Assembly (NCBI GenBank): GCA_032622095.1
Contig: CP136064.1
Location: 179,030,011 to 179,094,010, forward strand
Source of the DNA: Siphonodentalium dalli
Taxonomy: Eukaryota; Mollusca; Scaphopoda; Gadilida; Siphonodentaliidae
DNA: 64,000 nt
Reading direction: 5' to 3'
Shown: positions 21,215-34,357 of the stretch, piece by piece
Numbering within the stretch: position 1 is the stretch's first letter
Layout of the letters: every line of letters starts with the position of its first letter
Translations under genes and position numbers: made by a program
Notes under the pieces: generated by a model
What the model was told of the DNA's origin: nothing
The model's input: the letters and a program-made list of their open reading frames with translations, nothing else
Database searches by the model: none

Positions 21215-22050
21215 TAGTCACACTAGTATTTGATCCAGTTCAGCACATTTTTCTCCAAGTGTTCAATGATCTAGGCTACTTCAGGCGGGTGGTCCTGAGC
21301 GGGTGCTGCAAGGCAGTTGGTACTGGGCGGGTGGTTGGAATAAAATGGAATTAATAATCACTACTCTATTAAATTCAATATTTGATTTGAGGCAAAGTCA
21401 GCGATTTGCATAAAGCTAATTCATATAGACTTAAATAGGAGATTCTTAACTATTGTCCAAAGTCAGTTTGTTGACCAAGCTTTTGATTCGATTAGACCGT
21501 CAATAGTTGGGACCTGATAATATTTTGAACCAATATGGCCTCTATCACTGGATGCAGTCGACAGAATCCTTTAATACTTCGCAGAATTTCAGAGCAGTGA
21601 GCATTGCGGGGTGAAGCTGAAATGAGATACATGTATACAGATTTGGAGGCTCTTTTCCCTACCTCCTCTGGCTCCCTCTGTAAAAGAAAAAAAAAGTGAG
21701 CTAGAGAAACAGTTTGCAGAAGAGAAAGAAAAGTTGACACTACATATATTAGCTTGTCATACAGATTATATATGGGAATCATGGGGTGGTATATTTATGT
21801 AACGTTTTCTCCTGAAGGTTTATTGTGGAAATTTCAATATTTGTGGAGGGGGGTGGCTGACATTTCATGAATGTTCAGTTTGCGAAATGATGTCATCTGC
21901 ACTCACGACCACAGAGAAACTTTAAATGGCAATTGGGCATCATTGGATGGGAGTCTCAAGAATAAAATGGTCCTAATTGTATGGGCTTTGCTTCAGTTAT
22001 TTATTATCTCCAGCCCGGAAAATTTTCGGCACTGGAAATAGGAATGATTT
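21215..22050. other. intronic sequence, no gene seen
   Basis: The 96-codon minus-strand frame at 21492-21782 has no recognisable similarity. A GGGCGGGTGGT-type short repeat occurs near 21283-21333. Confidence 0.45.
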
Positions 22051-22727
22051 ACATGTATGTCTGTCTGTCGGTCTCGAAAAAAGTTGTCCAGGGGTTATTT
22101 CGAACAAATATCAACGGATTTCATAGATTTTTGAAATATGAGTTCACAAGGGGAATATCTGAAAGGAGTTTACAAACTAGGCCCGGCCGTATATTTCCAC
22201 CAGAGTTACGGCCCTTTTATTGTCATTTTTTGGCATTTAGCACCCACAGAAAGTTGTCCAGGGGTTATTTCGAACAATTATCAACGGATTTGAAACATGT
22301 TTGGTATATGAGTTCACAAGAGGAGTTTCTGAAACGTGTTTGCAAACTAGGCCCGGCTGTACATTTCCACCCGAGTTACGGCTCTTTGATTAATTTTTTT
22401 TGGCATTTAGCACTCATTAAAAGTTGTTCGGGGTTCATTTCGAAAAATTATTAACGGGTTTGAAATATTTTTGTTATGTGAGTTCACAAGAGGAGTTTCT
22501 CAAAGGAGTTTACAAACTGGCCACGGCCATACATTTTTACCAGAGTTACGGCTCGTTGATTGTAATTTTTTGGCGCAATTTAAATATTAAGCCCGAACTA
22601 AAACAAATATTAATCAATCTCAAACAAATATTAACTGATTTCAATTATTTTTTTAGCATATTTTGAAAATTCCCATCCCCAACTTTGCCCACTAGGCTGG
22701 GGATACCGCCGTCGGCGACTTCTTGTT
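22050..22727 (+). mobile_element. pearl-like repeat (family D)
   Basis: Three tandem units of about 172 bp with AAAGTTGTCCAGGGGTTATT, GAGTTCACAAG and CAGAGTTACGGC. The right end is a hairpin CGCCGTCGGCG followed by ACTTCTTGTTTTT, the shared 3' signature. The 157- and 80-codon frames are monomer translations. Confidence 0.7.
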
Positions 22728-22810
22728 TTTAGTGCATTAGGGAGGAAGGTAAGGGTTCCTGATTAATAACAGCCTGTACTGTTTCTTATGAGCTTCTATC
22801 CTATCTTTAA

Positions 22811-23047
22811 CCCTTTTTTTACTACTGAATGGATACTCTCACCAGTTATAAAAGTATACTTTGGAATGGTCTATTATTAATCTGGAGGGTTGTTCACAAA
22901 ATATAAGACGACAGACAGAAAATGATAATACAAGCACGGAAGGATTCTTATACATTGGAGGGAAATTGTCATTTGTTGAACTTATTATTTGAACATTTCC
23001 GAAGGGAACTACATGTACTTGTCAATGAGTATTTAGTATAGGAAGGG
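22811..23047. mobile_element. TTAA-flanked short element
   Basis: TTAA followed by CCCTTTTTTT at the left and GGAAGGG followed by TTAA at the right. Related sequence lies at about 60865-61110 and, inverted, near 56800-57006 (shared GAATGGTCTATTATTAATCT). The terminal repeat is only about 5-7 bp, piggyBac-like. Confidence 0.5.
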
Positions 23048-23054
23048 TTAATAT

Positions 23055-25650
23055 TTCCATATTCAATACTATTCTTATATGACATTTACAGAGGAATGCG
23101 AGTACATTTCTCATCCTAACAAACATGCTGGTAAGTTCTTGTTTACCTACTGTGAGAAAGTTTTATAACCACCATGCACAGCGGAGCTGTTGTATTATGC
23201 CTGCCAAGAGATAATATATGTATTTCTTATAAACTTAAGTCTTCATTATAATAGCATTTGTGACATATGCACAGGTGTTAGCTCTATTCATACAGACAGA
23301 ACACCTTCTAGTAGTTATAGTATGGTACTCAATTAATTGTCCTAATGTCTTTTGATGCCTTTCAAATAACCATTTACAAGTGATTTAGGCAGTGGACATT
23401 TTGTTCTTTGAGATCTGTTTTCATAGCATTTTAGCTCACCTTTAAGAGTGGTGTGTTATTACTAACCCTGTCATGAATGAATTTAAAGAATGTTAATGAT
23501 TGGTACTGTTTGATTCTTTGAGCTCAGAGCAATACGGTATGTCATGCAGTGCCATACATGCAATATGACATGGTCTGATATGACCACTATTGAATCAACT
23601 CCATCATTGATATAATATGATCGTGACATCAAATTGGTGAAGAACGAAATCTTCCATTGAAACCTAGTTGCAGGCAGTCTGAAGCATTATTACTCTTATG
23701 TCCCAAATAAATGTACATGTATGTTTATTTTTTTTTCATGAAAATTGCCGCCCTGTACGAGCTTATTCCGGTCTATACATTTATTAATTTTAGACTGGCA
23801 AGATCATATGTAACTCACCAAAACATTTGAAAGATTAATTTTTAGAACGGAAGAACCGAATCAGAGTTTGCTATTAAACGCTAAAAAAAATAACTGGAAG
23901 TGTAATATTAGTATGACCGAAAGCAAATAATAATGTAAATATTCTTTGCTGTCTGAACGGTTATGTTTTACAAACTTTTCTACCAATGTAAAGCATGCGG
24001 AGGTGTTTCAAAAAATTGAATACTTTATTTTCAAACCATTACTGGTGTTAGTAGGCAGTGGCGGCTAGTAAAGTACCAAGCAAGTTTGAGTTTCTGGTAA
24101 ACATAGTTTTGTTCGCGTAAATTATATTCCAGCTTAATTTCACTGCGTATAAAATTAATTCCTGGAATCAACGATAGACGAGCATAAAATCTAACTGGTC
24201 GCTCGCCAAAACAAATCGGTACACTCGCTCATTTGGAATTTGAAATTAAACAAATCAACACTTTTATATAGATATATACAAATTTTCTGCCCTGAACTTC
24301 TACTCCGGTCTGTACTATTATTGAAATTTGCCCATTTTTTGTCCACCCTGTACTACTATTCTGGACTGTTCGTCTATTCGGGACACAAGAGCAGTAGGAA
24401 AGGTGTCTTTTGTGGGCCTTCACACTTTCTGCTGATATGTAGAAATAAGATCCAAAAAGTCTGATATCTGCACCTGCGATTTGGATTTGGATTAGCAGAG
24501 ATTTTCGAGATGGGAGATTATTAGAATATTAGGCTGAAGACCAAAATTCAGGATTTCCGCTAGGGGGATGGCACCCTGTAGCCACTGGGGGAAATCTCAG
24601 TCCATCAACAAACTGTGAATATCTATTAGTATTTAAGTATCGGTCAATAATTTAAGCAAAGTTGTGAATGTCTATAGTATTATACATGTAAGAAGATAAA
24701 GTTAAGGAATTGTAATTGTGTTAAATTCGCAGGTTTAAAATAAGTGAACTGACATTTTGTTTATACCGCCATCAACAACAGTAGAGGAAATTGTTGAAAT
24801 TTGCAATTTATTTCTCTGTCCAACTTCACTACATTCATGACAACATGCTATATCATGAACTATTCACTATTCCTGATCATTCTTCAGTGGCTAACACATG
24901 GACCTTGTCTACATGATCATAGAACAGAACCAGTCAGATCAGTAACGTAATCGCAAAGTAACCAGGAAGAATCAACCAAACAGCTTTAAGCTTTTAGTGA
25001 TGTTTGCTTCAATATCTTCGGAATAAGGAAATAATTATCAATGTGTTTAACCCTGAAAAAGTATTATTTTCATGCAAAATTGTTCCCTTGTGATCAGCGT
25101 TAGCGGGCAAATAAAATTATTTTGTTCTTCACTCCCTGTTGGATTTATTTGGTGACAGATACACAGATGATGTAGGCATTAATCTGTGGATTGGGTAGGG
25201 GAATATGTTGCAGGGGAAATTTCTGCTACCGATATTTTACAAATTAAATCTGCCAGAACCATACAAAATTGGTATGGGTGCAGGCCTTAAAATCCATCAA
25301 ATTTTTCAAGAATCAAAACATCGCATTTCTACAGAATAAAGACTTTTTACGAAAATCATGATTCTCATTAGATTTTAAGGCCTGGGGTGCATGGTCAATG
25401 ATTTAAAAAGTAGTTGTGGCAATATACCATCAAGTTTGTATGAGACAAATGCGTGTTTTCCACCTTAAACTACATAACTATTGGTTGACTTTTAGACTGA
25501 TCTTGGATTCAATACAGTCTCCTTAAAAAAAACCCGACCATAATCTCATCAGATTTATGGCTTTAGAACTCTTGACTACGATTTGATTTCTGTATTGATG
25601 GGATTTCCTTCATTCCATTGGTCTCAGACTGGGCGCTATTTCATTGGTTG
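23055..25650. other. intronic sequence, no gene seen
   Basis: No exon was recognised. A 118-bp inverted repeat with ends CAGGCCTTAAAATC / GATTTTAAGGCCTG lies at about 25270-25383. The frames at 24229-24464 overlap on opposite strands and are unsupported. Confidence 0.5.
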
Positions 25651-25657
25651 TGACTTA

Positions 25658-25869
25658 CAGTGATACCCTAAGTAATCAACTCCTTAACCACAGCAGAATT
25701 ATGGGTAACTTTTCTGGATTTAGTCGGAAATATGGCTTGTTGCCATTCATCTGAAAGCTCTCGGGCGAGCTTTCCGATGAATGGCAACAAGCCATATTTC
25801 CGACTAAATCCTGAAAAGTTACTCATAATTCTGCTGTGGTTAAGCAGTTGATTACTTAGGGCATTACTG
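25658..25869. mobile_element. TA-hairpin MITE (family M), copy 1
   Basis: A near-perfect palindrome of about 212 bp, flanked by TA. Family termini are CAGTAATGCCCTAA and TTAGGGCATTACTG; each arm carries TTAACCACAGCAGAATTATG, GGATTTAGTCGGAAATATGG and TTGCCATTCATCGGAAAGCT. The loop is only a few bases. The TA duplication and CAGT start fit the Tc1/mariner/pogo group. No coding capacity; frames reading GNFSGFSRKYGLLPF or NGNKPYFRLNPEKLPI are arm translations. Confidence 0.85.
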
Positions 25870-26279
25870 TACGTCTCTATTAAAATTAGTTTCTGTATTG
25901 AAGGGATTCCCTCCATTTCATTGGAGAGTGGCACAGACTACTCGCAATTGCATTGGTTTATGGCATAACAGATCACTTCACAGATCAGAGATCAATGCTG
26001 TGTTGACAATTTTCCTATGCATTGTCAAACTCAGCTATTTTTGGAAAACTGAATACAGGCGATATATATCCATAATTCATTTAATATATGAGACATCATC
26101 TTCAAGTTTTTATCAGTCAACAATATTCATGACTGATTATTCTTTCGCATCTTGTTGTATTTACACTACGATTCTCACAAACATTTACTATGCCAGGAAT
26201 TCACTCCATGTTTGGAAACGGCATATTACGTCATGTTGGGAGTACCGCATCGTTGTAGAAATGAAATATCATGAAAGCA

Positions 26280-28215
26280 TCTAGAGACGTACATCCGATA
26301 GGAGTTTCGTTGGTTTTTCAAAGGGACTGGTCAGTGACGTGTTAACAATTTTACCACGGATAACGAAACACACAAAATTTTATAACACAGAATACAGGTG
26401 ATATGTTCATAATTCATTATACTCATTGCAATCCAGTGGACATTATCTTCGAGTTGTTTTTATCTGCCATATGATATTTATTACTGATTATTTGTTGTTC
26501 GCATTGTGTTGTTTTATGACTACTACTACAAACTACAATTCTCATGTTTTAGTTTGGAAACACTTCATGATGTTGTCTTGGGATAGCCCTGTGGTTCTAG
26601 AAATAGGATCTGGATACAAATTCCAGAGATGTAAATCTAATAAGATTATCTTTGGCCTTTTAATAAAAAATAAAATAAAATAAAACGATGCTATAACCAA
26701 AGTATTTTTTTGTCTGATTGTGTTCATATTTTGGTTTATGATGACACACCCCTCATCTGTATAGTTTTTGGTATTGATTGGTTGATCGGTTTAGAAAATA
26801 ATTAACCCTTTACACACATGCTATTGCTATCCAATGCAATAAGTTGAACATATTTCTTCTGATCTGCCTCATATTTCTTACCTAGGTTTTTCTTAGCACG
26901 TTCTTCATCTGTATGGTTTTTGGTATTGTTTAATTAACCATTTCACTCTTATGTTTACTTAGAATTCACCCAAGCTGCTATGACTCCAAACATTTTTCAT
27001 CTGATCAACACAAAATTTGGTATATGAATTTATCACCCCTAAATACAGATCAAGTTCGAATATGGGTTTGATCCGATATATTTTAACAGAGTTATGACCC
27101 TTTATAATTCAAGTAATTACTGCTGGGAATATGAAGAGACGATATCTCACAGACCATGTGTGTTATTGAAATGAGTTAATTATCACTATTGACATTAGAT
27201 ATGGCATTCTATGCTAAGCCTGATAGTGGTACCACTGGCTGCAAATTTGTTTATAATAATGTCAAATTGATTGATGGCTATCTGGTGGAGTTCTGTTTTC
27301 TGTGCGATATTAAGTTAACCCCTTTGTTGAAACAGGTTCATTACATTAGTTAATGTACATACTATAGGACACCTATTCTAAAATATTAAATTGGAACAGT
27401 CCATTGTTACTTTGTAGGGATGTTTTACAGACAGTGTTGTTTACAGACACTGTTAGACAAAAATTAATCCACACATTCCTTAGTTCCATGATATGATGTC
27501 ATTGAAAATGATTAACCCTCTCCACACATCTTATGGTTTTGATGCTTTTCATTTGATCATTTTCCTATATTATGTCCAGGTTGATGGTGATCCACTTTTG
27601 ATTTGCATGGATTTGGATTAAAATTAAACCATTCCATAGACACATATTATGCGATAAACAGATATAATATTATCCCTTTCACATTGATCCAGGTTCAGTA
27701 AGGGTTTCAATAAATCACCAATTGAATATACATAATTAGAGGAAATGTCTTATTTTGAAATTCCCTCAATTGCATTTGCGTTCCAGGGTAATATTAATGG
27801 TGCTGGTATTCTTGAGGCTGACTTATTGTATGGGTTTCTAAATTCAATGACATGCTTTTTATAGACTATTTAGTGTTTATCAGTTCATTAGTTTGGGTAA
27901 GATTAACCCCATTCTATCCGATTTGATAACTCAAATATTTCCATTGATTATGTTTATACATGTAGTTCTTGGCATAGTTGACGGGAACACACCCCTAACC
28001 TGCATAGTGAGGGTCATTTGGTTTATTTGCTTAAAATTATTAACATCCTACACCAATCCTGTTGACACAAAGTTATAACTAAATATTTTTCACACGATCT
28101 CTATATTAAGTGTGAATTGTTGAAACTTTTGCACTCATGAAAAAGTTGGTGTAAGGACATCGATCTACAATATACGTCGATGGTAAGGATTTATAAAAAA
28201 TTTAAAAATAGCTAA
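26280..28215. other. intronic sequence, no gene seen; repeat debris
   Basis: Contains several isolated TTAACCCTTT/TTAACCCCTTT ends (26803, 27315, 27521), suggesting eroded TTAA-type elements, and a pearl-like fragment at about 26980-27110 (CAAGTTCGAATATGGGTTTG). No exon was recognised. Confidence 0.45.
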
Positions 28216-28219
28216 TCGC

Positions 28220-28270
28220 TATCGCCAAGGTATAGGTTAAACATCTGCCGATCGTGATCGGCCTCTCGTT
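28220..28270 (+). mobile_element. Helentron-like family P, 3' end fragment
   Basis: The hairpin GCCGATCGTGATCGGC followed by CTCTCGTTG is the same 3' terminus as at 17935 and 38055. The body upstream is not conserved. Confidence 0.55.
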
Positions 28271-28817
28271 GTATTATGATTTAATCTATTTGAGTGAGTA
28301 GTCTTCATTTGATCAGTGATTCAGTATGCCAACATGTCTTTGGGAATTGTTAGGAATACACTCGGAGCCAGTACTCGATCTCCTCACTTCCATATAATTT
28401 TGATGGAGACTCCTGTAATTTGCCAAGTGATATATTGAACTCAGTGACTTTTATAGCTGTTCCTGTCTGCTGCTGGGCAATATATATCTGATTGTGTGTG
28501 ATAAATATACTGGCCTTCTGCATCTATTTCTGTCAGTTGGGAACTATAGGAAATAGCTAGATTGGCAGAGCCACCTGCTTTGTGCTATGGTCACTGCCTC
28601 TAGCAATCAAGTGCCATATCATACCAATAAATTAGGTGTGAACTTGATGTCAGCCCTGACACAGCCTTCCTCATCTTGTTAGCACATCAACATAGTCACC
28701 ACATCATTATCAGCACAAGCTTGTCACCTGTCATAGAAGAGTTACATGTGTTTTAGTGTTGTGAAACACCCAAATGCGGTGATTAAATGGGGACAGGGAA
28801 TAAAGTAGTTATGTTCA

Positions 28818-29306
28818 TAAATTTTATTAGATCATGCCATGAATCTCTACTCTAATGCCCACAGAGCTGCACAGAGATCATATTCCATCATATTCCACCA
28901 GTACAAAACCTTGGGAAGTTTTGACAGGGATCTTTATAAAGTCGAAAATTAATGCAGGGAATATAACTCTTAGTTATTATCTGTTCCTTATTAATGTACT
29001 TCACTGTATGTGAAGGTCCCCAACTAAAAATTTCACAATTTAAGTGAATTTGTGAGCAATATTGCTTTGCGTCGTTGCTGATATCGGCTCACATAAGTTA
29101 CAGAAAAGCATGCAATTTCGAGTTGGGTCCTTCACCTACAGTTATTAAGGAACAGATAATAACTAAGAAATATATTCCCTGCGTTATTTTTTTGACTTTA
29201 TAAAGTTCCCTATCAAAACTTCAAAAAGTTCCAATGTTTTATCCTGGTGGAATATGATCTCTACGGGCACTAGAGTAGATATTCATGGCATGGTCTAAAA
29301 AATTTA
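28818..29306. mobile_element. foldback MITE with about 200-bp arms
   Basis: Arms 28818-29025 and 29121-29306 are reverse complements around a 95-bp loop. They share GATCATGCCATGAAT, GATCATATTCCA, TTTATAAAGTC and GTGAAGGTCCCCAACT. One arm has a small extra AGAGCTGCACAG segment. Ends read TAAATTTTATTAGA; target duplication is probably TA. Confidence 0.7.
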
Positions 29307-29339
29307 TTAGTGGTTTGAGTTTCTCTTCCAACCTATTTT

Positions 29340-29972
29340 AAATCCCCTACCCTGGAATTTTTTATACCCCACTCTGAAAGTTTGGATGTATACTGGATCA
29401 TATGCATTGGTTCGTGCGTGTTTTCGTGCGAGCAAATATCACAGCCATGGGTTGTCGAATCTGAACGAAATTTTGTGTGGAGGTTGGCCATCATGGGGCC
29501 CTTCAAAAGAGGGGCCAATGACCTTCATGTTTACCATTCTAGAGTTACTCTTCTTTGTTTATCTGAAAATGATGTGTTTCTGTCCGTCCGTCTATATCTC
29601 AGCCATGGTTCAACGGATCTCAATGAAATTTTTGGTATGGAGGTTCGCCATCAATATATGCTTTCAAAAGAGTTCCCAATGATGTTTGAGTTTTCTATTC
29701 TAGAGTTATCCTTCTTTGTTTATCTGCAAATAATGTTTTTTTTTTCCGTACTCCTGAGTATCATAGCCATGGGTTATATGATCTAAATGAAATTTGATAT
29801 GGATATTTACCATCACATGGCCTTTGAATAAAGTTTTGATGATGTTCACATTTTCCTTTTAGAATTTTTTATCCTTTGTTATATTTTAAATTCCAAAAAA
29901 GATTAGTTCCGTCCTGCTTGTTTCAATTTGGCACCTTGGTGGTGTGCTAGCACCCATGGTGCAACCTCTTGT
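29340..29972 (+). mobile_element. pearl-like repeat (family E)
   Basis: Three to four units of about 165 bp with AGCCATGGGTT, TGAACGAAATTTTGTGTGGA and ATTCTAGAGTTACTCTTCTT. A GTCCGTCCGTC stretch lies at 29582. The right end is a hairpin GGTGTGCTAGCACC / GGTGCAAC followed by CTCTTGTC. The 134- and 98-codon frames are monomer translations. Confidence 0.65.
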
Positions 29973-30134
29973 CTTTACACAGCCTTGCCCTCCAGGGTTC
30001 ACACGTACTGCCTGTGGTCAAATTAGCCAATTGATGTCCAGTTTTCGCCAAAAAGTTTTGGGCACCAATCGCCCCTTAGAATTTATAATAAATTGGCTGA
30101 TTCAGTTTCATTCATTAAAATAGTGCATGCTATA

Positions 30135-30348
30135 CAGTAACGCTCTAATTAATCGACTCCTTAACCCACAGCAGAATTATGGGTAATTTTTCAGGATTTA
30201 GTCAGAAATATGGCTTGTTGCCATTTATTGGAAAGCTCTACCCGAGAGCTTTCCGATGAATGGCAACAAGCCATATTTCCGATTAAATCCTGAAAAGTTA
30301 CCCATAATTCTGCTGTATTTAAGGAGTTGATTACTTAGGGCATTACTG
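30135..30348. mobile_element. TA-hairpin MITE (M), copy 2
   Basis: Full-length palindrome of 214 bp, TA-flanked. The left terminus is slightly diverged (CAGTAACGCTCTAATTAATC). Confidence 0.85.
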
Positions 30349-30349
30349 T

Positions 30350-31470
30350 AACTCCACCAAGGATAAGTGCTATCACAGTACTGTTATATAGATCATCCAG
30401 CCTTCAATATTAACTACCACAATAGACAATGACTTAGAAAAAGTCTTAGCAGCCAACATAGAATTTCATGCAATTCTAAAGCAAGCTGAAGAAAAATTCC
30501 AATTTTAAGGCTGATTGATACCTAGAGATTCCTGAAGCACAAGGGGTGATGCAGTAGTCAAAGGATATGGCTTTAATTCAGTAATGAATAAGCATCCTTT
30601 CCTTTATGCCAAATCCATTTATTTCGGCAATTTCTAACACATTGCTCTTACAGATTCTGTATGTCTTTTTGGAATAATGGAATATGTTTACACCAAACCT
30701 CTAAGGAATACAAAATCAATGCTTTTCTTAGCCAAGTGCCCCTCTCTGTCTTTCTGCCCCTGCCAATTTCCATTTTAATCAATACTAACTGATAGAATGT
30801 TCTGTCAATATTATTGTATAAGGATTAACTGTGATCTTCCAGCGTTCAAAACCAGTCTAGCATTTTTTCATAAAATTTCTTTCAAATTATTCGCAAATTG
30901 ACTTTATTTTGGAGTTCAAAGACACATATTTCTTTGAAGATAAATATCAGATAGTAGGTTGATATCTATTGAGGGATTGTTGCCAGATCTTACTGACTGT
31001 AATAGGGTAAAGCTTGCCTAATTGGTTATTTCACCTAAGCCTACGATTATATCTTTTTTGTTGGAATATCTAAGATATTTTCTTTGATTATAGGACATTT
31101 TTAGATCATTGATTGTTTTCAAATGGTCTTTTTATAGGTGGCCAATTATTAGCAAGAAAAATTTGTCTTCACTGAGCCACTTGTGATAAGCATAATGCTT
31201 ACAGTATTTTCTATACCCACCTTGAAATACCTGTAATTTTATTGTTGGCCCGTCAAGCTGCCACTTTGTCCACAGTCTACATGGTTTCCAGATATTATTT
31301 TCTAAGATGCCCATACAATCATACATGTCTAGCTCAGACATTTGCCAATAAGTGACATAATAAAGGACTCAAAAAGGTGTGTTAATTTCCAACCAGAAAT
31401 CCTTAGTCCTTGTTTGATGACAAGACTATTTTCATAGGGCCCTTTTGGCTCGCCCTGGTACTGAAAGAGT
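30350..31470. other. intronic sequence, no gene seen
   Basis: The 69-codon minus-strand frame at 31132-31341 lacks similarity. No element borders were seen. Confidence 0.45.
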
Positions 31471-31475
31471 GTAAA

Positions 31476-31837
31476 GGTACTCAATCCGATTTGATGTCCC
31501 CATATAATCAGATTCCAACAACATTTTGAGAAATGCCTCTTCAGTTATCAGAATCGTTAATTGTCCAAAAATAATGCTAACCCCTGTCAACTATAGTATA
31601 AAATTGCCAAAAACGTTGTTCATCGATGAAATTTGGCCTTATTATCAACAGAAAGCCTCTTGATTTTAGAGTTAACCATCTTCATCCGCAATTTGGTCGG
31701 AGACCGTCGACTGTTTACTGGGCCACTAATAATTCTCGATGGTGAAAAATAATAGATTTCAAAAATTTATATCTAATAACTCTGAGCTTTGATAGGTGGG
31801 TTCATCGACTCGAATCAAATATTCGGATTATGCATCT
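31476..31837. mobile_element. TTAA-type family K1 element
   Basis: The left AGGTACTCAATCCGATTTGA is preceded by GTAA (one change from TTAA). The right ATTCGGATTATGCATCT is followed by TTAA. Interior shared with the other K1 copies (TCCAACAACATTTTGAGAAA). Confidence 0.7.
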
Positions 31838-32041
31838 TTAATAAGATATGTATGATAAATTACTGGGAGTTTACTAGCTTCAAATAACAATTACCATATT
31901 TAATGTTTGGTCCTCGAAATCGAGAATAATTTTGAAATCTTTTGAGCGATTTGAGAGCCATTATAATGAAATAACATAATTCGCTGGTCCTACGTAAAGG
32001 CTTTCATAAACCATTGTTAATTTTAGGGGACACATATGCTA

Positions 32042-32198
32042 CAGTAATGCCCTAAATAATCGACTTCTTAACCACAGCAGAATTATGGGTAGCTTTTCAG
32101 GATTTAGTCGGAAATATGGCTTGTTGCCATTCATCGGAAAGCTCTCGTTACCCATAATTATGCTGTGTTTAAGGAGTCGATTACTTAGGGCATTACTG
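32042..32198. mobile_element. TA-hairpin MITE (M), copy 3, shortened arm
   Basis: TA-flanked. The second arm lacks the segment between the centre and GTTACCCATAATTATGC, so only the outer part pairs. The identical deletion in copy 9 (45437) shows that both belong to one duplicated block. Confidence 0.85.
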
Positions 32199-32870
32199 TA
32201 TATCCTTGAAGAAGCTTTTCCACACATACCTTTCAACAACAACACAATTTCTATGAAATTCGTTTTGAAGGCATGTTTGCATAGTTGTTCCCAAAAGCAT
32301 AAAAGAAACATTTTGTGTTATATGTTTCTCCAAAAGTGTTTAAAGGTACTCAATCCAATTTGATGGTCCCCATATCCTCAGATTCCAACAACAACAGCAT
32401 TTCTTGAAATGCCGCTTCAATTATCAGAATCGATTAATTGCCAAAAATAATGCGAACCCCTTCAACTATAGATTACAATTGCCCAAAAAGTGTAATATAT
32501 CAACATTTTGTTTGACGTAATTTGGTATTGAGAGTACATGTATGTCTGTTGGCATTCGTCAAATATTTGCCTGGCTGCCAAATATTCGATGTGGTGAAAA
32601 AAACAGATTTCAAAACTCGAAATCTGATCACTCTGGGCTTTGATGGATGGGTTCCTTGACTCAAATCTCATATTTTTACCCCTGAAGCCGAGAAAAAAGT
32701 AATTTAGAAGTGCTAATTCGGATCGTGCATCTTAAAAAGAAAGATTTTCAATACAAATGTAGCAATGTTCTAAAAATAGACACATTTTATGTTTCAATTT
32801 GTGAAAATAATTTGGAAAAAAATATTTCCTAGTGACAAAATTCACAGAACTGACTGGTCTCTTTAACTTC
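32199..32870. repeat. duplicated block shared with 45.59-46.26 kb
   Basis: Together with the preceding MITE (from 32042), about 820 bp is nearly identical to 45437-46258. It includes AGAAACATTTTGTGTTATAT and a K1 element (about 32344-32732; left AGGTACTCAATCC, right GGATCGTGCATCT). Similarity stops at about 32870. Confidence 0.8.
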
Positions 32871-32884
32871 TCTTGCTGTATTTT

Positions 32885-32947
32885 AAATCCTTAAAAGTTA
32901 CCCATAATTCTGCTGTGGTAAGGAGTTGATTATTTAGGGCATTACTG
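32885..32947. mobile_element. TA-hairpin MITE (M), right half only
   Basis: Ends AGTTACCCATAATTCTGCTG ... TTAGGGCATTACTG|TA. The left arm is missing. Confidence 0.75.
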
Positions 32948-33429
32948 TAGCTAGTTGTAAATTAGGCCCCCAACATGGTTTCTGCCTCGAGTGACCTGAT
33001 GGTCCAATACAGCAGAGGGGATTTATAGGAAAAGCAATATGAGAATTATCTTTCATGTGGTCCATTTCACTGACATCTTAATATAAATTCATCCATCTAG
33101 CTTGACTATTAACTAAATGTAGCTTTTGTCATTAACGATATGCCGAGGGAATGCATGTGATTTAATACGGAGATGACTCAATCTCGACTATTACCATATT
33201 ATTACTGAGAGGGATTGTGAGAATTGATTTTCCGATGTCTCACCACCGTGTTAGTTCTGTTCTTTTCTCACTTCATTTATTTCTGTTATAAATGTATTTA
33301 TTCGATATTGATGTGCATACATAAAATTTGTCAAGTGTGTGTGCTTACGAGTACTACGAACATACTTTTACATCTCCCCTCATGTTTGCTTATTCATAAG
33401 TACTGGTACTTGCTAGTTGCTACATGTGT

Positions 33430-33507
33430 TGACCCTTTTATATATATAAGAGAATGCATTGGCACAGGGATTTCGCAAAATTACAGGAAGCTACAGTCAT
33501 GGAAGGG
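33430..33507. mobile_element. TTAA hairpin MITE (family B2), right end
   Basis: ATATAAGAGAATGCATTGGC followed by ACAGG and ending GGAAGGG|TTAA, as in the copies at 38.3, 57.5 and 61.6 kb. The left part is not recognised. Confidence 0.5.
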
Positions 33508-33539
33508 TTAAAGGCCCATGGTAGTTTGGAGACTCAAAT

Positions 33540-34228
33540 CAAGGCCTGAGAATATGGTGCTGGACATTTGCAGAATGAGGTCCTCGGGGGTTGAATTTTT
33601 GTGAAGTTACCCCCCACAGCAGGCTAGCATCACTAAATTCACTCTCTGGACGACCTAATTTTGCTTAACAATTTTTTTTCTTTAGAAATTTTTTCACAAA
33701 GAATCTTTTTATTTGTCCCAGAAAAAATTATTTTTGGGGGACTATAGAAACGGGGTCCGTCCGTCCGTTCGTCCGTCCGTCCGTCACACTTTTGAGTACC
33801 TTCATGGTGTAATCATGTAATTTTCAGTATGAGGGTACCTTCATGGTGTAATCAACTCCTCCCACAGTTTTCATCCTAGAGATTTGAAACTTCAGAATAT
33901 TGTTGCCCATATATCGAAGATGTGCAACATGTATATAGATGACTGAAAAATTATTTTTTTACGGAGTTATTAACCCTTTTTCGGGGGACACTGTGGTCAG
34001 CTGACCTTTTATTTATATTAGATTAGTTTCTCTTTATCCCAACACATTGCATAATCGAGGTGTCCAATGTGTGCACATCACAATATTCACCATCTGGGAA
34101 CTTAAATCTGAGTCTCATTTTCCCATAGCAGATGAGGCCATGCAGAATGAGAACCCCAGATGATGTGTGGGGTAGAATCACTGGGGACCTCATTCTGCAA
34201 ATGTCCAGCGCCATTTTCTCAGACCTGC
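33540..34228. mobile_element. 6-bp-TSD family N6 element with nested pearl-like insert
   Basis: Flanked by the perfect 6-bp duplication TCAAAT (33534-33539, 34229-34234). Inverted ends: CAAGGCCTGAGAATATGGTG and a complement ending CTCAGACCTGC, then ACATTTGCAGAATGAGG in both arms. A foreign segment at about 33690-34010 begins TTTGTCCCAGAAAAAATTAT, carries (GTCC)n at 33758-33784, and ends GGGGGACACTG. It is a separate pearl-like insertion. Confidence 0.75.
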
Positions 34229-34357
34229 TCAAATCATGCCTAGGAGCAATTTTTGCTTTTGTCACTTCCCTGCCTGGTTCTGCGTACAAAATAGGTTAAA
34301 AAATATGTGAAATATTTTGTGACTATTATGATATGCTCTATTCTCTGATCCAATGTA

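Noticed and set aside
21981-22666. 157- and 80-codon overlapping frames
   Set aside because: They are translations of 172-bp tandem monomers of a pearl-like repeat.
25270-25383. 118-bp inverted repeat with CAGGCC..GGCCTG ends as a hAT MITE
   Set aside because: The flanks share only GGGTG (5 bp), so an 8-bp hAT duplication is not supported; kept only as an inverted repeat.
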